DNA of 64,000 bases from Owenia fusiformis (Eukaryota > Annelida > Polychaeta > Sabellida > Oweniidae), in the NCBI GenBank assembly GCA_903813345.2, contig CAIIXF020000006.1, forward strand, positions 35,808,436 through 35,872,435, given 5' to 3'. Positions 23,860 to 32,800 of the stretch are shown here, piece by piece. The position numbers were made by a program, and so were the translations under genes. The notes beneath the pieces were generated by a model. It saw only the letters and a list, made by a program, of their open reading frames with translations, did not search any database and had not been told where the DNA came from. The number at the start of each line of letters is the position of its first letter. Within the stretch, counting starts at the first letter, position 1.

Positions 23860-25260
23860 TGACTCATACACTTTGAAAGTGCCCAGAAAGCACCAAATAG
23901 CATCTTAAATTGTAAACTTTTCTAGGAGGAGTGGGCCACCCCTCACAAACAATTGAAAAGTTCTGAATTTATTTAATGTATTGTTTCAGACACTTTAATA
24001 GTGCCCAGACATCATCAAATAGCTCCTTGATATAGTCAATATTTCTGGGGGACTAACACTTGCTCCCCCTCTGACACACATCCTCACCCCACCTCCCTCT
24101 CGTCGGGCACCCCCCCCCCCCCCCTTGGACACCCCCCCCAAAAAAAACAATTGAAAAAACTAATCTTTTTTACTGACTCATACACTTTTAAAGTGTCCAG
24201 AGGGCACCAAATAGCATCTTAAAATTGTAAAATTTTCTAGGGGAAGTGGGCCAACCCTCACCCCCCACAAAACAATTGAAATTTTCTGAATTTATTTTAT
24301 GTATTGTCACAAACACTTCTAAAGTGCCCAGACATCATCAAATAGCTCCTTGATATAGTCAATGTTTCTGGGAGACTAACACTTTCTCCCCCTCTGGCAT
24401 CCCCACCCCACCTCCCCCTTAGGAGGAAAAAATATGATTCAATCTTTTTATTGGCTCATGCACTTTAAAGTGCCCAGAAAGTACCAATTAGCCTCTTAAA
24501 ATTGTAAAATTTTCTGAGGAAGTAGGCCACCCCTCACATCCCCCACAAGACAATTGACAAAAATTCTGAATTTATTTCATGTATTGTCTCAGACACATTT
24601 TAGTGCCCAGACTTCATCAAATAACACCTTTATATGGCCAATGTTTCTGGGGGACAGATATGGGGGACAAACACTTGCTCCCCCCTCTGGCACCCCAACC
24701 CTACCTCCCCCTTTGGCACCCCTAACATTTGAAAAATTGTGATTGTTGTTCATTTTTATTGACTCTTACACTTTAAAAGTGCCAAGAAAGCACCAAATAT
24801 CATAAAATTGTAAACTTTTCTAGGAGAGTTGGTCAGCCATCACATCCACCACAAAACTATTGAAAAAATATGAATTTCATGTATTATCTCAGACAATTTT
24901 AAAGTGCCCAGATATCATCAAATAGCACCTTGAAATGGTCAATGTTTCTGAGGGAAAACCCCTGGCTTGCTCCCCCTCTGGCATCCCCACCCTACCTCAC
25001 CCTTTTATCCTCTAGAGACAACCCCCCCCCCAAAAAACACATTTTTATTGAATTATACACTTTGAAAGTGCCTAGAAAGCACCAAATAGCATCTCATAAG
25101 TGTAAAAGTTTCTAGGGGGGGGGGGGCACTCCTCACAACCCCCACACACAAAGCAATTGGGAATGTTTGGAAGTTGCATTTGTAATTTTAAACACATCAA
25201 AAGTGCTCAGAATTAACCAGGCAGCATCTTGAATTAGTAAAATTTTCCTGTGCTGCCCAC
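23860..25260. repeat. ~300-bp satellite with dimeric unit (4-5 copies)
   Basis: Recurrent landmark CACTTT..AAAGTGCCCAGAAAGCACC at 23871, 24180, 24460, 24765 and 25057, so the unit is 277-307 bp. Between them a related half-unit CACTTT..AGTGCCCAGACATCATC recurs at about 23990, 24310, 24595 and 24895. Each unit is thus a diverged dimer. C-rich tracts and CTCCCCCTCTGGCA follow the second half-unit. An open frame crossing the array is not credible as a gene. Confidence 0.88.
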
Positions 25261-28200
25261 TCGCTCCTCTAAGAAGAAAATGATTAAAAAATCAGAATTT
25301 CTTTAAATTGATTCTTTTGCCTTCTAGCACACCCTCTCCCTATTCCAATGTTTCTCCAATTTGGTCATACGATATTTAGGCTAAAAACAATATGAAACTA
25401 TAGCATACTACAAAATAGGCTGAGTGGCTTTAATATAGAGAGTAACTGACCCCCCCCCCCCCTCTGACTTACGCGATTTGATTTACGCGGAAAAAATGAC
25501 AATTTTATTTTCTCTTCAATAAAAACCGCACCCCCTTGGAGAAAAGTGTCTTACGGGCCTGTAACACCAATATCAATATCTGTTTAAAAGTTTCCGTGAT
25601 CTTATTCTGTTTTTGTTGGTTTTAACTGTTCAAAATATGTTTCGTTGGTACAATGTATTATTATCTTCAATTATTAGGATGTCTTATGCAATGATTTGTC
25701 GATGATGTCTGCGCGTTTTATCGCGCCAACTTTTGAATTGTTAACAAAATTGATGTACGCTCGCACCATTGTCTATTTGTATCAAACGGCGATTATTGTT
25801 TATTTACCGTTTAATCAATCATGTACTATTAGTTAGATTTACAACTCCAAATAATGTAGCATTTTGCTTAATGTCAATATGATCTGAATTGATACGGTCA
25901 TTTAATTAATCAATCGATACTCGGTCGGTCATGACTTATGCGTTTCCCTTCTGTCCAATTGCAGACAACTGGTTCAGAAAGTTACCGAGTCTTGCTGGGT
26001 GCCCAGTTGTGTTTGACTGTAAAGGATGGTTACATCTTCTCCAATTGATCTAGTATATTGTACATATACACACCGTGGAGTCAACAACCAGTCTCCAAAT
26101 AGAAATTCCAAAGTATTTCCGTCCAAACGCTAAGTAGTTATATCGATTTCAACTTCGTATAGTCCCAATTTCTTCGGTTAAACACATATAAGGTGAACGC
26201 TCTAAATGCCACTACTGCTTTCTCCGAGACCGCTGTCCGAATGTCCAGTCAGATTACAATCTATACATTTTTTATGCGACTTGTAAAAAACGATTTTCAT
26301 TACTTGTATTACGCATGCGCAGTGTGAGTATTAATTTGCGAGGATGACCACTGAGTGTGAGCTGGCCAGAGACCGTTACTGTATAACATGTATTAAATCC
26401 GGGTGCTTTATTTTCCGAATTGGATTAAAATTGTTATTGCCGAATAAAAGTTTGCCGACCTTACACCCTTAAATGTAAAGCCAAATAAAATATTTCTAAG
26501 CTGACACCCCTAATATAATTTTGATGTACAACTGAATTTTAATCACCTTCATTTGCCTGACTCAGAAAACCTGACATCCTGACATTATGAGTGACAATTT
26601 GAGAGATTACCCGCATTCGAATGACCCAGGACAATTAATACCAGGATTAAAAACTTTTTAATATCGGGATTAAAAACTTTAAATACTGGGATTTCCAAAG
26701 CTCTTGGATACAATTAGATCTTTTGACATTTTAACTTTTTTAACATGACAATCCATTTAATATTGTATAGAATTTACTGCATGCATTTTAACTGCAACAT
26801 TTTTATTATTAACTTTTTATTGTAATTTTATGCTGGGGAATAAAGCTTCGGTTTTATCGTATTTTATTTATGATTTTTGTTAAAGTATAGTAAGTTGATA
26901 CTCGTTAGAAAATTACCCTATTACAGTAAGTTGACACACATTAGACAATCGCCCACTAAGATCGATCTTCAATTACTTAATTATATTTCCGAATTTTATG
27001 TTGCCGTTTCTGTTTTACATTCGGCAATCGGCAACTTTATATCCACGGCAATATTTCATGTTATACAGTAGTTGTTTATATTAAAATGCGCTGATGTGGG
27101 GATGTGCGTCTCATTTGTGTTAATCCAACGGGATCGATTCGCGCATACAATGATTTGCACACGTTGCCATTCAATGCAAAAGATCAATGAAGATGTAAGG
27201 AACGTAGAATGTACATCTTATAACAAGTATTTTTTATTAACGGTACTTTTATAGTCGATAATCGCAACTGCGTGAAACCTCTCATGACATTCTTTTATAT
27301 TTCCCAAAATGTAATTGTCATTAATATTATATTCACAAATGTGTTGTCTATATTTTTCAAATGTTGCGTGTTGTGCAATTTGACGGAGTAGAGTATGTTC
27401 AACAGCGCCATCTATTAGTTTATCCTAATTACATTAAAGAGTCTATTAAATGTGCGAATGAAACTAATATAGTTGAGTTTTGTAGTTTTGTTTGTCTCCG
27501 TATAATACCCCACGAGTTTTTAGTAACCCTAACCAGAGACATTTGTTTTATATGCCTCTGCCCCAACGAACTCAGAGTAAAAAATGAGAAAACAGATTTT
27601 GAAAACAGACTTGGAAAGCTACACATATTATGAATTTGCAAAAATATGTGTACTAATTAAATGTATATCTTTGTTTTGTCTAGCTAGATATAATGCACAA
27701 ATATGTGAGAATTCATGCAGAATTTAATTGCTATTAATGCAATTTAATAAATTAATTGAAAAGGTCAGTTTGTTTATTTATCAACGTTGGCATATACACA
27801 TAATCAAAATATGTTCAATGCAATAAAACTGTAATTCAAACTCGGACGATGGTCTTCATTAATATTACCTACATTGATGCTCTTTATAGCCCCTTGCAAA
27901 TAAGTGCTACTCCAGCAAAGAGCCTGAATATAAACCTCGTGTAAGGCGGGAGAAACCCTGCTTATAGAAACACTATTTTCGGGTTGGAATACTAAGTTTT
28001 CGATTTTGCTAGTTTTCTTATTTTTATTTTAAGGGTCTCTTTGCTTCTATTAAATCAATCATGATTTAAGTACGTTGCTAATCTGTTAGAATGTGAGGCA
28101 AAACAAGTAGAAACACACAAGAAACGAACTGTTCATCAATCCAATACTGTAGTGATTTGATACATGTGTTTATTGTTCTTAAACGCTATATTATTCAAAA

Positions 28201-28914
28201 TCATATCAAAAGTATATAATCAAAATAGCCCATGATATAGTTCATAACAAATAGTACATAATAACATAGAATGTGATTCGTTGATGAACTCATTTAAATC
28301 CAGGATTGAATGACGTGAAGACGAGTGGATAAACATATCCTGAGCTGTATAGCATAGGATTACATTTTATGAATTTTAAAATGAAAGCAGGTTTCAAGCA
28401 TGGTGACAATTCCATATCTGCTCTTTCTTTTCTAAAATACGTTGATCAAAGACATTTATTTTAAAAAGAATGGCTTAAATTAAGCAAAACGTCCGACAAG
28501 GTTTGCAGCATAAAGAACAACCGAGGTGGAGATGGATCTTCTGCTTTGTAGTTAGAATTTCGTTCAGCGCAATATATTTATCCCGGGAATGTGCTCTTAC
28601 ATAACGATGTCATATTTAGATGAAATGGCTTACTTAGCTCAGAGGTCATGGGTCAGCGTTATACTGCAGGGCAAAATCAAATATTATAATTATGCCCAAT
28701 GCATCCCCCTCCACATGACCATAACGAACTTGATAAACGAATTCAAACAAATCAAACGGGACGAAAGCAAAACATGAGTTGGTGTATGATGTGGTCATAT
28801 TTTGATTTAAAGGTCACCTCGACGATTTCTTTTAAGCGAATTGTCACAATCAGCTGTTTCTTGGCGTTTGGATGTCGTAGCTAGGGAGTTCCGGTGTTTG
28901 TCCAGTGACCATTG
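25261..28914. other. Intergenic DNA, nothing recognised
   Basis: AT-rich. Open frames up to 90 codons (for example 27361-27633) show no known motif, signal peptide or splice support. A poly(C) tract occurs at 25450. No RNA gene was recognised. Confidence 0.5.
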
Positions 28915-29305
28915 AAAATAAGTAAATGGCTCTGTATTCATCTCAAATATTTTATTTTTCAAAACGCTAAATAGCGAACACTGCATAAGTAGATTTTTGT
29001 TACAGCTCAATGTGAATAAGCAAATGGCGTTTTGTTCATCCCCAATATTTTCCTCTTTTCGAAACGCTTATAGTGAACATTGCATAATTATTGTTTTGTA
29101 ACAGCCCAATGTAAATAAACAAATGGCGCTATGTTTATCCCCAATATTTTCCTTTTTTAGAAACGCTTTAGCGAACACTGCATGTTATAGTTCTATTACA
29201 GCCCAAAGTAAATACTTAGCAAATGGCGCTATGTTCATCCCAAATATTTTCCCTTTTCGAAACGCTTAATAGCGAACACTGCATACTTATAGTTTTGTTA
29301 CAGAT
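28915..29305. repeat. ~95-bp tandem repeat (4 copies)
   Basis: Each unit contains AAATGGC(G/T)CT.TGTTCATC, CAATATTTTCC, GAAACGCTTA..AGCGAACA, TGCATA and a TTTTGTTACAG end. Copies start at about 28921, 29020, 29118 and 29219. An inner CGCT..AGCG pairing recurs in each copy. Confidence 0.88.
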
Positions 29306-29696
29306 TTTATATTTACATTATTTCTGATGACCTTTTCCCAGTTAACATAGAAGGATTGAATCTAATTTTCATTTTGTTTATTTCTGATCCATACTATATA
29401 TTATGCATGTGTGACGTAGATTAAGTGTATATTCCAAAAACATTGCACTACTTTGCATTCTTACTACATTGCACTTAAATATTGCATACTTCCTGTAATT
29501 TGTCGGACTCTTGACAGTCTGATGAAGCCTAAGCGATATAACAAAACAGAATATAATAGAGATCACATTTTACCATATAAATATGTTTGAACGTATTTTG
29601 CACTAGTAGATAAAAAGATGGCAGAGTTTATCAAAATGCCAATCAATATGAGCAAATTCACACATAGCGACATCTTTGTTGAGTCATATTATTTTT

Positions 29697-29814
29697 TTAT
29701 TTTTCTGGATAAACAATTTTATCTTCAAGTCCCAACTGCCTGAGTACTTCCGTAACAGTCGTACCCCGCATACCAAGAAGATCGGGATCTTGTGGATGGA
29801 AGTTCAGTAGAAAT
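29697..29814 (-). CDS. MIF-family exon 3
   Basis: Acceptor CTCTATTTCCAG ending at 29815. AG + A gives Arg, then FLLNFHPQDPDLLGMRGTT and a C-terminal extension ending VYPEK, TAA at 29697-29699. It aligns with the MIF segment DRVYIN..GWNNSTFA, plus a tail. Confidence 0.87.
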
Positions 29815-32800
29815 CTGGAAATAGAGTTTTTAATTAGTTAATTCGAAACATAGGATCAAATCTAGCCTTGCAAATTTTGAGTCGGGAAAAAATGTTCCGG
29901 TGTCAGCGTATATATATAGTCCGCCAGTAAATATAGTCCGGGGTTATATTGTATACCAATACAGAAAATATGGTCCGGGTAAGACCATACACCTAGGACA
30001 CCTAGGGTGTATGGTTAGGGAGACTATATTTACTCTGACACCGGGCTTGAGAGGAAAAAGAATTTGGCCCCTAAAGGCAAAAATTGGGCCCAAACTTTGA
30101 ATCCAATTTTTTGATTTTGATATTTGGTTAAAAATAGCAAAAAGGCGCATTTTTAGGGCCTACAAAATGTTTGGCCCAAACATTTTCGGGGCCCCAAATA
30201 TTTACTAGGCCCACAAACGCGGCGGGGGGGGGGGGGGGGGCTGGGACCCTGGATATTTGAAAATAAGATTTCTGGACCAAGGGATAACCAATCAAATTGC
30301 GTTCAAATTCATTTAAGTTGTAATCAAATGTATGTCTTCTAAGAAGTACTCAAACTTTTGCGATAGTATAGTCCAATGCATCGTATCTAACTTGAGGGTC
30401 ATTACTCATTAAGATCGTATCAGGATTAAACAACTACAGGTAGCACTCGAATTGTCAATCGTTTATAGCAGTGGATAGATTAATGATAATTGATATATGG
30501 TCGTGCCAATTATACTTTAATTAATTCGGTCCGCATAGAACTTACAAAGTCATACATTATGCAGGTACTTAAAGCAGATCACAAAAGTATTATACTAGAT
30601 TTGAAAATATTAAAAAATAAAAGGGGGAGGGGCTATTGGAAATTCAATGGAAGTTTGATTCAAGATGAAAATTTTAATAAGGCACTTAAAGACTATATTA
30701 AATGGCTTAAAATAAGATATAAAGATATACCATCAAAACGAGTACTATGGGAATTAATGAAGGGTAAGGTTAAGGCTTTCATAATTTCATTTTCTGTTAA
30801 TAAAGCAAAAAGCACAAAGAATGCTAAAGTAGAATTACAGGAAAAGATAGATGGAATAAGTACGTATATAGACAAATGCACAAAAGAAAATATCAAACTT
30901 AAATTGAACGAGCAAAAGACAATATTAATAGATAGATTAGATAAAGAATATGAGAAAACTGTAAAAGGTAATTTCATTAGGTCAAAAGCTAAATGGATGG
31001 AAAAGGGTGAGAAAAGCTCTTCATACTTTTTAAATTTGGAGAAACAAAGGCAAACAAATAATGTTATTAAAAAGGTGAGGACGAGACATGGTTGTGTATA
31101 CAATGACAATGAAATTTTGGAGGAAACTGCATGTTTCTACGAAAAATTATATAAAGCCGATGAGATAAATGAAAGTCAAATAGAAAATTATCTTGAAAAC
31201 ATAGATTCATTAAATACAATCAGCGAGGTCGATAAATTGAATATTGATAAGGAAATAACTCAAGATGAAATTAGAACTGTAGTAAAGAATCTTAAAAACA
31301 ACAAAAGTCCAGCTGCAGACGGATTTACTCCGGAATTCTATAAAGCTTACTATGATTATATTGAAGATGTTTTTGTTGACATGATTAAGGAAGTTTTCAT
31401 TAAAGGGGAACTTTGTGACTCAATGAAAGTAGCCATTTTAACCTTAATTTTCAAAAAGGGTGAGAGAGATCTACTGAAAAATTATAGACCAATAAGCTTA
31501 ACTAACTACGACTATAAGATAATAGCATTTTTGATTGCTAGGAGGATAAAAGATGTAATTAAACTGTTAGTTAGCAATGATCAATCTGCATATATTGAGG
31601 GAAGAAATATCAGTCTAAATGCTCGACTTCTTATTGATTTAATTGATTTAACGAATTCCGAAGGGATAAATGGTGCACTAATTAGCTTAGACTTCCAGAA
31701 AGCTTTTGATAGTTTAAATTGGACTTTCATGTTCAAGGTTCTAAAAAAGATGAATTTTGGTGAAAATATTCTAAGATGGATTAAGATTCTATATAATGAC
31801 CCTAAATTGCAAGTTAAAAACAATGGATATTTATCGAGAGTTGTATCTGTTAACAGAGGCATAAGACAAGGTTGTCCAGCATCTGCGCTGATATTTATTT
31901 TATGTACAGAAGTCTTGTCGTTAAAATTAAAAATGAATGTGGATGTAAAAGGGATAGAAGTTAATAATGGTTCACTTAAGACAATTCAACATGCTGATGA
32001 CACAACATTAATACTTGGTAATAAACAGTCAATTCCAAAAGCTATAGAAATCGTAAATAATTTTTCTGATGTTAGTGGTTTGAAGCTTAATATAGAAAAA
32101 ACAGCTGGAATATGGTTGGGAGGTCTAAAAAACAATGAAAAAATATATCAAGATATTCATTTTTCAGAGAATCCAATCAAATGTTTAGGAATATATATTG
32201 GACATAACAAAAAAGAATGTGAAAAATTAAATTGGGAAACTAAAGTCAGGTATTTTGAAAACACGTTAGAACGTTGGAAAAAAAGAAATTTAACTATTTT
32301 TGGCAAAGTACAAGTCATTAACTCATTGGGTATCTCTCAATTAATATATAATATGACAGTGCTTACAATGCCTTTAGATATTAAAAAGAAAATTCAGACA
32401 GCAATTTTCAAATTTTTATGGAAAAGAGAAGCTGTTAAAAGGAAAACGGTAATTAATGAAATTGAAAATGGGGGACTTAATCTAGTAGATATTGATACTA
32501 AGATAAAAGCTATACGCGGGTCTTGGATTAAAAGACTTTTGCATAATAAATCGTCTTGGAATCTCATTATTGAACATTATATTAACAACTTAGGATTTAC
32601 TGTAAAACAATTCTTGAAGACCACTTTCACTAGTAAAATTGACATAAAATTGCCAGAATTTTACAAAGAAGCTTTCATTGCCTTTAATAAATGTAAACAA
32701 AACAATACAAAAGGTAAATATCGCATGGGAGAAGTCATATGGCTAAATGAAAATGTAAAAAGCAAAAATAGCACATTATATTACAAAAGCTGGATTAAAT

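Noticed and set aside
23860-25260. CRISPR-like array
   Set aside because: Units are diverged, spacers are not unique, and the host is eukaryotic. The same reasoning applies to the other tandem arrays.
27361-27633. 90-codon open frame as a small gene
   Set aside because: No recognisable motif, no splice-site or polyadenylation support, AT-rich context.
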